10,682 nt of DNA, taken from an uncultured Eubacteriales bacterium (GTDB taxonomy: Bacteria; Bacillota; Clostridia; Lachnospirales; Lachnospiraceae). The position numbers were made by a program, and so were the translations under genes. Below the pieces are notes generated by a model that was not told the DNA's origin, ran no database searches, and was given only the letters and a program-made list of their open reading frames with translations. Location: positions 1 to 10,682 of the forward strand of contig UQZF01000085.1 of NCBI GenBank assembly GCA_900545455.1, given 5' to 3'. Of the stretch, positions 1-5,902 are shown piece by piece. The stretch's first letter is position 1. The number at the start of each line of letters is the position of its first letter.

Positions 1-25
1 TAGATATGTAACACGCTTCGGTTCT

Positions 26-568
26 CTATCCTCTTATATTGTAACCATTGGGGTCAGTTACCACATAGGAGCTATGCATCTGCATGATATTTGGCTCTAC
101 AAAAAATCTTGTCTTACCTGATCCAGAACCACCGATTACAAGAACATTTTTATTTCTTGCATACTTCGGCATTTTAGGGCGGCTATTCATGGTCAGCCCC
201 TCTGTCTGGGTAAGAATGATATTCTGCTCCGGATTATCATCCATATAAGGCTTGATGTCCTCTGGTTTACCCCATCTTGCAGAACCGTATTCCTCTCCTT
301 GCCTGAACTTCTTAGCGTTTTTGCTTTTCATATACAGTGCCAGTTTTAACACCAGTGCAAGCGCAACACCAACAAGTATGTCTATCGGATGGAAACTGGG
401 TAGTGGATTTGCAAATGCACTTGAAAGATACATGGTACATCCATATATCTTCATCCCGGCATTAGGCGCATCCACCATACGGTAAAGCCAGCTGATTTTG
501 TCAGCAAAGTACCACACGAACACAAACGGCAGATTGAGGATAATTAGTTTCTTAATATCCTTTTTCAT
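26..568 (-). pseudogene. virD4: VirD4/TraG-type coupling protein, N-terminal fragment
   Basis: Type IV coupling proteins are hexameric membrane ATPases that deliver the relaxase-DNA complex to the conjugation channel. Visible parts are two N-terminal membrane segments (about residues 8-25 and 62-81), the EEYGSARWG motif (92-100), a Walker A box GGSGSGKT (146-153) followed by FVEPN, and the TDP motif (171-173). Family members usually run to about 600 residues and read VVTDPKG at this point, with Walker B much later. Here the frame reads TDPNGYNIRG and stops after 180 residues, so it departs from the family from the Lys codon onward. Without Walker B it cannot be an active ATPase by itself. The start ATG overlaps the pcfB stop by one base (TAATG), which suggests coupled translation. 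The break may be an insertion (an IS or a group II intron, which if spliced would restore function) or a rearrangement. Only 25 bases lie beyond the stop, so I cannot tell which. Confidence 0.8.
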
Positions 569-1053
569 TATCTGTCTTGCCCCCTGTCCTTTGTCTTGAC
601 CTTTTCACGCTGCCTCATGTTCTTCACAGCCTCCATAGCCTTTGACAGCTTCTTTCGGATAGATTGTTTCATCTGGGACTTTTTCAGATTTACTTTCGTA
701 TAATCCTTAAATGCCTCCGTCATGACATCCACATCCCTTGCCTTGAAAAAGACAATGTACTTAGGTGGGTCTACTGACTTATCCTTTTTGAGTGCAAAAT
801 CAATATTGTACTTCCGGGCTGTCTTCTCAAAATCTTTGATGTTTCCATCTGTGATTTCAAGATTTGTAAGTCCGGTATTCTGCTCCATCAGTTTTGCTAT
901 GGACTGCTTCCCATGTTTCACAACATCCCCGGTAGGCTGTTTTGCTTTCTGGTCAGCAAGATATTTTTCCAACGCCCTGCGTAGCTCTGATGCACCCATT
1001 TTGGCATTGTTTACCACCAAAGCTACCACTTTCTCATTGATTTCATCCTGCAT
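568..1053 (-). CDS. pcfB: PcfB family conjugation protein (DUF3801)
   Basis: This is a 161-residue soluble protein of the PcfB/DUF3801 family. In pheromone plasmids and Tn1549-like ICEs it is encoded immediately upstream of the VirD4-type coupling protein and is thought to act as a relaxosome accessory or adaptor. The N-terminal part (about 1-45) is helical. Residues about 60-120 hold a compact core, including LTNLEITDGNIKDFEKTARKY and a PPKYIVFFKARDVDVM stretch. The C-terminal 40 residues are strongly basic (many Lys/Arg), consistent with nucleic-acid contact. The start is supported by AAAGGAGG seven bases upstream. Its stop TAA shares a base with the virD4 ATG, so the two are probably translated together. 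Family assignment is from recognition of the sequence pattern and the gene order. Confidence 0.85.
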   Translation of the reverse strand: MQDEINEKVVALVVNNAKMGASELRRALEKYLADQKAKQPTGDVVKHGKQSIAKLMEQNTGLTNLEITDGNIKDFEKTARKYNIDFALKKDKSVDPPKYIVFFKARDVDVMTEAFKDYTKVNLKKSQMKQSIRKKLSKAMEAVKNMRQREKVKTKDRGQDR

Positions 1054-1136
1054 GGGTTTCCTCCTTTCCTCTTTGATACCGGGTGTCTATCCACTTGATA
1101 GGGTGGATGCACCCTTTCCCATAACCACAGTTTCAT
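1023..1136 (-). CDS. Possible 37-residue small protein between the DUF6017 gene and pcfB
   Basis: The stop of the DUF6017 gene forms TAATG with an ATG at 1136. From there an open frame of 37 codons runs through the gap and ends at TAG (1023-1025), overlapping the first 31 bases of pcfB in another frame. The peptide begins MKLWLWERVHPPYQ, then has a basic middle (VSKRKGGNPCR) and ends MKSMRKW. It has no ribosome site of its own, so it would depend on translational coupling to the upstream gene. The same TAATG arrangement is used between pcfB and virD4. It could equally be a chance open frame in an 82-base spacer. I do not recognise a family. Confidence 0.3.
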   Translation of the reverse strand: MKLWLWERVHPPYQVDRHPVSKRKGGNPCRMKSMRKW

Positions 1137-1525
1137 TAGAAACCACCTCCCATATCATGATTGACCAACTGCTGATAATAGTTATTTATCGTGAGTGGTG
1201 CATTATATAAAACAGCAAGTAGATACTGCTTTACATTCCTTATCTTTGAACAATTCTTATTCAGACTATCAAGCACATACCGAATGTGTCCGTAGTCCAG
1301 TTTCAGTAGCCGGGACTTCACTACCTCTTTAGGTCTATCATCCCCGGCAATGCGGATTACTGACCTCTGACTGCAAATGGTATCTACCATAAGTTCAACC
1401 AGCTCATCCAGTTCCTCTTTCCTATACTCTTGTAGCAGAAATGGGTATTCAATATTCTTATGGATTAGCTCCAGATATTGTTGCCGTTCTCTGCACATTC
1501 TGTCTGCATCTTCTTGTGAATACAT
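1136..1525 (-). CDS. Stand-alone DUF6017-like protein (C-terminal domain of ICE replication initiators)
   Basis: The 129-residue product closely resembles the DUF6017 domain that usually sits at the C-terminus of RepA_N-type replication initiator proteins in Firmicutes ICEs. Typical stretches are YLELIHKNIEYPFLLQ (about 17-32), a LDELVELMVDT helix, IRIAGDDRPKEVVKSRLLKL (about 57-76), and a final VKQYLLAVLYNAP segment with NHDMGGGF at the end. The usual N-terminal winged-helix initiator part is absent. The ORF has its own ATG with GGAGG five bases upstream, and the sequence before it is a terminator and parB, so this is a free-standing version and not a frame artefact. It may be a remnant of a longer initiator or a natural accessory form. 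The exact role of the domain is not known to me. Confidence 0.7.
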   Translation of the reverse strand: MYSQEDADRMCRERQQYLELIHKNIEYPFLLQEYRKEELDELVELMVDTICSQRSVIRIAGDDRPKEVVKSRLLKLDYGHIRYVLDSLNKNCSKIRNVKQYLLAVLYNAPLTINNYYQQLVNHDMGGGF

Positions 1526-1539
1526 CCCTGCCTCCTATC

Positions 1540-1575
1540 AAAAAAAGAGCATCCTGCCCTAAGACAAAACGCTCT
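1540..1575 (-). terminator. Intrinsic terminator between parB and the DUF6017 gene
   Basis: On the minus strand the sequence folds as AGAGCGTTTTGTC, loop TTAG, GGCAGGATGCTCT. That is 13 pairs, counting G-U pairs, and the last T begins a run of seven T residues. It lies 11 bases after the parB stop and just before the ribosome site of the next gene. In this position it would separate parA-parB from the DUF6017-pcfB-virD4 genes, or act as an attenuator that limits read-through into the transfer genes. Confidence 0.8.
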
Positions 1576-1585
1576 CTGTTATAAC

Positions 1586-2545
1586 CTATTTTGTTGCAAA
1601 ATACATTTCCAGTGCCTTTTCTATAATGGATACTGCTTCTTTTGGCTCTACTTCACGGAAATACCGCTGATATACAGCCGTTTGGAGCTTCACGCTCTGG
1701 AATTTCTTTTCTGTTTTCTTACCATTGACCAAATCATCAATCGTATCTCTTACCACCTGCTCTGTTAATGTTTCCTCACTGTCCCGGAACAATTTAGCTA
1801 TTTCCTCACTGATTTTATAGCCATAATCATTTACTGCATGGAACACCCACAACTGCTGTTCCTCTGGCATGAAAGAAATATGGAAATATGCACCTTTATT
1901 TATGGCATTTGCATCCACCATATCCTTAAATGGCTGTACCAAATGATTGATTCTAAGCATCCTTGCCATCTTACTACCGGACATACCATATTCACTACTG
2001 ATAGCATCACGCTTATCTAACTTCTGGTCAGATTGACCAGAGGTTGATTCAATACCGCTTAGCTTCTCAATCTCACGGATAATATCATTTCTTTTGCCCT
2101 GACTGATTACCTTATCATATTCAATTTCTAAGGCTGCCGCCTGTTCGGATGGTAACAGCTCTGAAAATCCTCTCTGTATAAGGTTAGTTTCAATCACATA
2201 GGTATATGCTTCCTTTTCGGAAAGTCCTATCTTTTCAATTACCGGTACTTCACTAAGTCCTGCCTTGATAGATGCATTTAATCTGTTATGACCAGACAAG
2301 ATTTCCAACTTACCCTTATACATCCTAGCAAGTATCGGTATCATCACACCATGCTCTTTGATACTTTCCACCATATCATCAAGTCTCTGTCCCTCATACA
2401 ATTTGAACGGATGATTATGGAACGGTACAAGTTTGTCTACCGGGATGAGCTTCACTTCATTTTCCTTAGTTTCAGTACCGCTTTCATCTTCCAAATAATC
2501 CAACACATCTGATGCCAGCTTTCTTTTCTCTAATCCCTTACTCAC
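1586..2545 (-). CDS. parB: ParB/Spo0J-like partition protein
   Basis: ParB proteins bind centromere-like sites and, with ParA, segregate plasmids or excised ICE circles. The protein has an N-terminal ParB-N domain (about residues 32-125), including IPVDKLVPFHNHPFKLYEG, a GHNRLNA motif (in place of the classical GERR box) and ETNLIQRGFS, followed by a KorB-type helix-turn-helix region (about 180-205). I chose GTG at 2545 (319 residues). The AAGGAGG site ends nine bases before it, but only three bases before the alternative TTG at 2551 (321 residues). The gene overlaps the end of parA by 8 bases, and the strong ribosome site sits inside the last parA codons, so parA and parB are translationally linked. 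The stop is TAG. The family is certain; the start is a judgement. Confidence 0.92.
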   Translation of the reverse strand: MSKGLEKRKLASDVLDYLEDESGTETKENEVKLIPVDKLVPFHNHPFKLYEGQRLDDMVESIKEHGVMIPILARMYKGKLEILSGHNRLNASIKAGLSEVPVIEKIGLSEKEAYTYVIETNLIQRGFSELLPSEQAAALEIEYDKVISQGKRNDIIREIEKLSGIESTSGQSDQKLDKRDAISSEYGMSGSKMARMLRINHLVQPFKDMVDANAINKGAYFHISFMPEEQQLWVFHAVNDYGYKISEEIAKLFRDSEETLTEQVVRDTIDDLVNGKKTEKKFQSVKLQTAVYQRYFREVEPKEAVSIIEKALEMYFATK

Positions 2546-3329
2546 AGCCAAGTACCTCCTTTGCCAATTCTGAATATGCTATACTTGCCGGGGAAGTCGC
2601 ACAGTATGTAGCAACATTCTCTCCAGCGTACAAGGACTCCCCTACCTTTACGGTGTACGGTATCTTTGCATCATAAATTCTGATTCTGTCAGCCGTGTAC
2701 TCTAAAAGGTCTTCATACACCCTACGGTACAGCTTTGTTCTGAAATCACACATTGTAAGGCAGATACCGGCAATTCCTAACTTTGGATTCATACGCTTTC
2801 TTACCTTTACAATGGACTTAATCAAATCATCCAGTCCTTCCATAGAGAAATACTGTGGACTAACTGTAATCATGACATCATCTGCCACCGCTAATGCATT
2901 GATAGTAAGTATCCCCAATGATGGGTTCGTATCAATAAGAATGTAATCATAATCATCCCTAAGTGGCTCAATAATCTCTGCCAATGTTCTTTCCCCTCCG
3001 GCTTCTGCCAAGAGCTTTGCTTCGATTGTAGATAAGGTACGGTTTGCACCTATGAAATCTACACCGTTGCAATGGTAGATATACTCTGCTCTGTCCGGAA
3101 GTTCCGGTTCATCCTCACTCTCCATACAGATATTCATAAGGTTTGCTATCGTCATATCAATGGACTGCTTACCCTCTTTTGCCAAACAAGATGTTAAATT
3201 ACCCTGATGGTCAAAATCTACTGCTAATACTCTCTTACCCAGTGCTTCCAAAGAAGAAGCCAAGTTAAATGTTGTGGTGGTCTTTGCTACCCCACCTTTC
3301 TGATTTGCTACTACAATAATCTCTGCCAT
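2538..3329 (-). CDS. parA: ParA-family partition ATPase
   Basis: This is a 263-residue deviant Walker ATPase that works with the downstream ParB in DNA partition. It has the signature KGGVAKTTTT (11-20, with both signature lysines present), the Walker A' region VLAVDFDHQGN (34-44) and Walker B YILIDTNPSLG (129-139). The length is normal for ICE and plasmid ParA proteins without an N-terminal DNA-binding extension, so it probably does not autorepress by direct operator binding. AGGAGG lies eight bases before the ATG. It starts 12 bases after the DUF6050-like gene and overlaps parB, so the three form one operon. Confidence 0.95.
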   Translation of the reverse strand: MAEIIVVANQKGGVAKTTTTFNLASSLEALGKRVLAVDFDHQGNLTSCLAKEGKQSIDMTIANLMNICMESEDEPELPDRAEYIYHCNGVDFIGANRTLSTIEAKLLAEAGGERTLAEIIEPLRDDYDYILIDTNPSLGILTINALAVADDVMITVSPQYFSMEGLDDLIKSIVKVRKRMNPKLGIAGICLTMCDFRTKLYRRVYEDLLEYTADRIRIYDAKIPYTVKVGESLYAGENVATYCATSPASIAYSELAKEVLGCE

Positions 3330-3341
3330 AATGAAATCCTC

Positions 3342-3647
3342 CTATGCTATAAGGCATCTAATCATGCCCTTAATTACTCGCCAGACAAATACCACTCCAC
3401 CAATAAGCCCTGCCAACATGACATTGATAAACCAAATGCCTACTGTTGATGCTAAATCATGCTTTACTGGTACAAGGAGACATCCTAACTTTGTGATACC
3501 GAATGGAAATCCTACTACTATCCATAGCCATAAAAAATTGCAACCATCTTCTGACACATATACGGTTCGGAATACGCTTGCAAGGACAATAGCCACTGCA
3601 ATAGGTAGTACCACTTCTGTTACTAAAATAACCACTTTTCTTTTCAT
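3342..3647 (-). CDS. Small integral membrane protein, DUF6050-like
   Basis: The 101-residue protein has three hydrophobic segments (about residues 6-25, 37-58 and 68-90), positively charged ends and no recognisable catalytic motif. The pattern FLWLWIVVGFPFGITKLGCLLVP, then a second loop and GLIGGVVFVWRV, recalls the small membrane proteins (DUF6050) encoded near parA in Clostridia ICEs. That match is from memory and moderate. An upstream in-frame ATG exists at 3695, but GGAGG eight bases before the ATG at 3647 and the position of the promoter-like elements favour the shorter form. It is the first gene of the ICE partition operon and lies just inside the element edge. The function is unknown; immunity, anchoring and regulatory roles are all possible. 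Confidence 0.65.
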   Translation of the reverse strand: MKRKVVILVTEVVLPIAVAIVLASVFRTVYVSEDGCNFLWLWIVVGFPFGITKLGCLLVPVKHDLASTVGIWFINVMLAGLIGGVVFVWRVIKGMIRCLIA

Positions 3648-3813
3648 CTTCGTTACCTCCATTATTCTGTATATTAACTGTGGTTTGTCTGACAAAAGGA
3701 CTTCACTATCTATGGCTTCTATATTCAGTTTTTCTGTTCTACTGCATACACATACTTACTTATCTACTGTGTATAGTGTTTTACTTCTACCTCTCTTACA
3801 CCCATTATCTACA
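3648..3813. other. AT-rich ICE terminus without a gene
   Basis: The 166 bases between the DUF6050-like ATG and the prepilin stop hold the repeats and promoter elements described separately. Small open frames on the plus strand here are low-complexity (rich in Leu, Tyr, Ser) and lack ribosome sites. No hairpin with a T-run faces the tad operon, so I see no terminator between the tad genes and the ICE genes. Confidence 0.6.
3668..3695 (-). promoter_or_regulatory. Candidate promoter and small dyad before the ICE partition operon
   Basis: On the minus strand TTGTCA (3695-3690) and TATACA (3673-3668) are separated by 16 bases, a fair sigma-A match. The -35 box is the first half of a perfect dyad TTGTC-A-GACAA (3685-3695), which could be an operator. 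Transcription would start around 3661, very close to the ribosome site of the DUF6050-like gene, so the leader would be unusually short. Confidence 0.4.
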
Positions 3814-3830
3814 TTATTTACACCCCTTAT
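3738..3830. repeat. Iterated short repeats at the ICE edge (possible integrase arm sites)
   Basis: Two direct repeats matching at 12 of 13 positions, TTACACCCATTAT (3796-3808) and TTACACCCCTTAT (3818-3830), are 22 bases apart. The shorter motif TCTAC (GTAGA on the minus strand) occurs four times, at 3738, 3763, 3786 and 3808, with steps of 25, 23 and 22 bases. TTATCTAC occurs twice (3760 and 3805). Spacing near two helical turns beside an ICE edge fits arm-type binding sites for a tyrosine recombinase. No binding is shown by the sequence alone. Confidence 0.45.
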
Positions 3831-3945
3831 ATATAGTAAATATAACAACGATAATAAGAATTATTTCAATCACACCCATGCCTGACTGCTTCTGTCCTGC
3901 AAATTTTCTTATTTTCGGCCATACACCGGATAACAATCTTCCCAT
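3814..3945 (-). pseudogene. flp: Flp-type (class IVb) prepilin, 3' part lost at the ICE edge
   Basis: A 43-codon ORF begins at ATG 3945, behind the near-ideal ribosome site AAAGGAGGTGAT, 15 bases after tadC. It encodes a short basic leader, then SG|MGVIE, the Tad prepilin cleavage motif with Glu at +5, then the hydrophobic IILIIVV. This matches Flp1-type pilins of Clostridia, which continue for roughly 20 more residues (hydrophobic helix, then a short polar tail). Here the helix breaks into FTIYKGCK and a stop as the DNA becomes AT-rich and repeat-bearing. I infer that the ICE inserted within the helix codons. The product would be cleavable but too short to span the membrane properly and assemble. 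A naturally short pilin is possible but less likely. Confidence 0.75.
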
Positions 3946-3960
3946 ACTCATCACCTCCTT

Positions 3961-5163
3961 TCAAAAGCTCATAAATGCCGGAACCATAATGATTGCCATA
4001 ACCACCACAAGCATAAGCAGCATTGGAAACAACATTTTCGTCCCCGCCTGTTCCCCCTTTTTTCTTGCCCGTGCCTTTCGCTCCTCAAGAGCTTCCATGC
4101 ACTCATTCTTTAACATTATTCTCAGCTGTTCATTTCCCCTCACAATATTCTGTTCAAGCAAGGTTCCGAGCTTACTGTAACAGTACACCCCGAATATACT
4201 TCCAAACCCGGAATACAGTTCACGCTCCGATGCACCTGACTGTATTCGTCTGACTATACCTGAAAGTCTTTTGTATGCCTCACCCTTCCCATCAGCAGCT
4301 ATGCGGCTCAGTGCATTGTAAGGAGTCATTCCGGCTCCGATAAGCAGGGACAGCTTGGATATTATTTCCGGATATTCCTCTGTCATAATTTCATCCAGCT
4401 TTTTTCTTTTGTTCTTCTCATCGGAACGCTTCTTTGCCGCAAGCAGAAGCACAATAATCGGAATCATAAGTAACAGCAATGAATATCCGTTATCCTTTTT
4501 TATCCGGTACAGAATCTTTTTCTCCTTGTATTTTTCCGGCAGAATCACCTTTTCATCACCCGGATGTTCTTCTTCTGCCTCAGCAATCAGCTTCTCCAGC
4601 TCAAGCTTCCTTAACCTGCTTTCCGTATACGGAAGCACATTTACCTCAAACACATACTCTCTGCCCTCATCAGCCTGCATTGTTCTTCCCTCATATTGGA
4701 GCACTGCCGTTATATACGTCTTTTGTGCTGCCGATGTCTGATATACCAGCCCCGTATAGTCGATAATGTTCCAATCTTCCGCATACCAGCGAATACTCAT
4801 ATTGTAATTATCAAGCTTATCTACCAGTTCAAGCTGCCCTGAAACGCTCTCAAAATTCTCATTGTCACCGAGCATCACTTTCCCAAGCTCAACCTTTGCC
4901 GCCTGATAGACCTCCTCAAGCTCTGCGCTGTCCAATGCACGCTCCCGTATTAGTACATCAAGGCTCTCAACCTCACCGTCATACAAGACATCAATGCCGT
5001 ATTCCCTCTCACGCCCCCTATCCGGGCGCTCAAGCTCGGTAATATACACATACTTTTCCGAATTTTCCCTGATAAATACCGGCACTGCCACCACAAACAC
5101 TATAGACACCGCAGCTGCCATGACAATTGCCCTGCTTCTGCCGGAAAACTTTATCCTCTCCAT
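3961..5163 (-). CDS. tadC: TadC-like type II secretion F domain protein with a large external domain
   Basis: TadC works with TadB as the inner-membrane platform for Flp pilus assembly. The C-terminal half is the T2SSF-type part: YPEIISKLSLLIGAGMTPYNALSRI (264-288), the ERKARARKKGEQAGTK loop (361-376) and a final membrane helix (about 377-396). The N-terminal half is unusual for plain TadC: a membrane helix (13-30), then about 195 residues predicted outside the cell, then a second helix (227-243). Within the external part, residues about 108-178 (SIRWYAEDWNIIDYTGLVY through YVFEVNVLP) have the strand pattern of a bacterial Ig-like domain. The ATG follows the tadB stop by four bases (TGAGCATATG) with only a partial ribosome site (AGGGTG), so translation is probably coupled. 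Confidence 0.88.
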   Translation of the reverse strand: MERIKFSGRSRAIVMAAAVSIVFVVAVPVFIRENSEKYVYITELERPDRGREREYGIDVLYDGEVESLDVLIRERALDSAELEEVYQAAKVELGKVMLGDNENFESVSGQLELVDKLDNYNMSIRWYAEDWNIIDYTGLVYQTSAAQKTYITAVLQYEGRTMQADEGREYVFEVNVLPYTESRLRKLELEKLIAEAEEEHPGDEKVILPEKYKEKKILYRIKKDNGYSLLLLMIPIIVLLLAAKKRSDEKNKRKKLDEIMTEEYPEIISKLSLLIGAGMTPYNALSRIAADGKGEAYKRLSGIVRRIQSGASERELYSGFGSIFGVYCYSKLGTLLEQNIVRGNEQLRIMLKNECMEALEERKARARKKGEQAGTKMLFPMLLMLVVVMAIIMVPAFMSF

Positions 5164-5167
5164 ATGC

Positions 5168-5902
5168 TCACACCCTTATATCAGCGATTCTAAGTGAAAT
5201 CACAACGGCTGATAAATATACCGCCAGACACACCGTCATAACCATTACGCCAATCGCATTACCGTACATCCTGTATATAAGTTCAGGTGCTGATATCCGA
5301 AGATATATGATTATTCCCATCGGTACTACATCCATAACTGCCTGCTCAAGCTGTTTCTCACTTATGAGAACCGAGATTTCCCTTGCCGTATCCGCTTTCT
5401 GCCCTATCGTCGCTGTCGTATTCTGTATTATGTCAACCATATTTCCACCATTTCTCTTTGCATAGGAAAACACCTCCGAGAATGATATAATGTCCGGAAC
5501 TCCTGAGTTATCGGCAAACACCGAGAGAATATCCTCAATTTTTCTGTTCACCGCCAGCTGCGCCTCAATTCTTTCAAAAAGAGTACATATTCCCGCATTT
5601 TTCCCATACATTGCCCTTATCTCTTTTGCTGCAGCAATAAATGCATTCTCAACCGAATATCCGGCTCTTAACGCAACCGCAACAGCGTTCATTCCCTCAC
5701 GAAACTGTAACAAAAGCTCATTCTTTTTCTTCTTCTCATATCTGTCTTTTCTAATCTTCACATACATTGGAATAACGAAAGCAAGCGGCAAGGCTGCCCA
5801 CAGCGAATTATAAAATACCATTCCCGTCAAAACCACTCCCGCAAGCCCTTCAATCACATAACACATACATCTTACTGCTCTGTCACTGCATGCCCGCCGC
5901 AT
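5168..5902 (-). CDS. tadB: TadB-like type II secretion F domain protein
   Basis: This is an inner-membrane component of the Tad secretion platform, which partners TadC and is driven by the TadA ATPase. Counted from the chosen start there are 244 residues: two hydrophobic segments (about 15-31 and 33-48), the T2SSF domain (about 66-190, with LLLQFREGMNAVAVALRAGYSVENAF and FSEVFSYAKRNGGNMVDII), and C-terminal hydrophobic segments (about 190-203 and 214-236). The open frame extends upstream to 5995, inside tadA. I chose ATG 5902 because it has AAGGA eight bases upstream, overlaps tadA by only 20 bases and fits the family length. A competing ATG at 5968 has a stronger GGAGG six bases upstream and would add 22 residues, but it overlaps tadA by 86 bases. 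Confidence 0.9.
   Translation of the reverse strand: MRRACSDRAVRCMCYVIEGLAGVVLTGMVFYNSLWAALPLAFVIPMYVKIRKDRYEKKKKNELLLQFREGMNAVAVALRAGYSVENAFIAAAKEIRAMYGKNAGICTLFERIEAQLAVNRKIEDILSVFADNSGVPDIISFSEVFSYAKRNGGNMVDIIQNTTATIGQKADTAREISVLISEKQLEQAVMDVVPMGIIIYLRISAPELIYRMYGNAIGVMVMTVCLAVYLSAVVISLRIADIRV

Larger units (their letters stand above)
1..3840 (-). mobile_element. One end of a Tn1549/CTn-type integrative and conjugative element (partial)
   Basis: The run DUF6050-like, parA, parB, DUF6017, pcfB, virD4 is the maintenance and coupling module typical of Firmicutes conjugative transposons of the Tn1549/CTn kind. ParA and ParB help keep the excised circle, and PcfB with VirD4 brings the relaxosome to the mating channel. 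All genes lie on the minus strand, closely spaced and with strong AGGAGG sites. The right edge is placed at about 3835-3845 because chromosomal prepilin coding sequence (flp) stops resembling its family there and an AT-rich, repeat-bearing stretch begins. The exact junction is inferred. The left part of the element (relaxase, VirB4, integrase) would lie beyond position 1 and is not visible. No integrase or excisionase is present in the window. Confidence 0.75.

Noticed and set aside
1..25. Group II intron 5' end just after the virD4 stop
   Set aside because: I could not find a clear GTGYG start at the divergence point and too little sequence is available. It is kept only as one possible cause of the truncation.
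722..1210. 162-codon plus-strand open frame opposite pcfB
   Set aside because: It is the mirror of a recognised gene, has Ser/Phe-rich composition and no ribosome site.
3648..3695. Longer start for the DUF6050-like protein at ATG 3695
   Set aside because: The extra 16 residues have no ribosome site and overlap the promoter-like dyad, while ATG 3647 has a well-spaced GGAGG.
3331..3885. Open frames on the plus strand across 3331-4180
   Set aside because: They lie opposite the DUF6050-like, flp and tadC genes, are low-complexity (Thr/Ser or Leu/Tyr rich) and lack ribosome sites.
3800..3960. tRNA-type attachment site at the ICE junction
   Set aside because: No tRNA gene or cloverleaf is visible. 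The junction lies in prepilin coding sequence, as expected for an element with relaxed AT-rich target choice.
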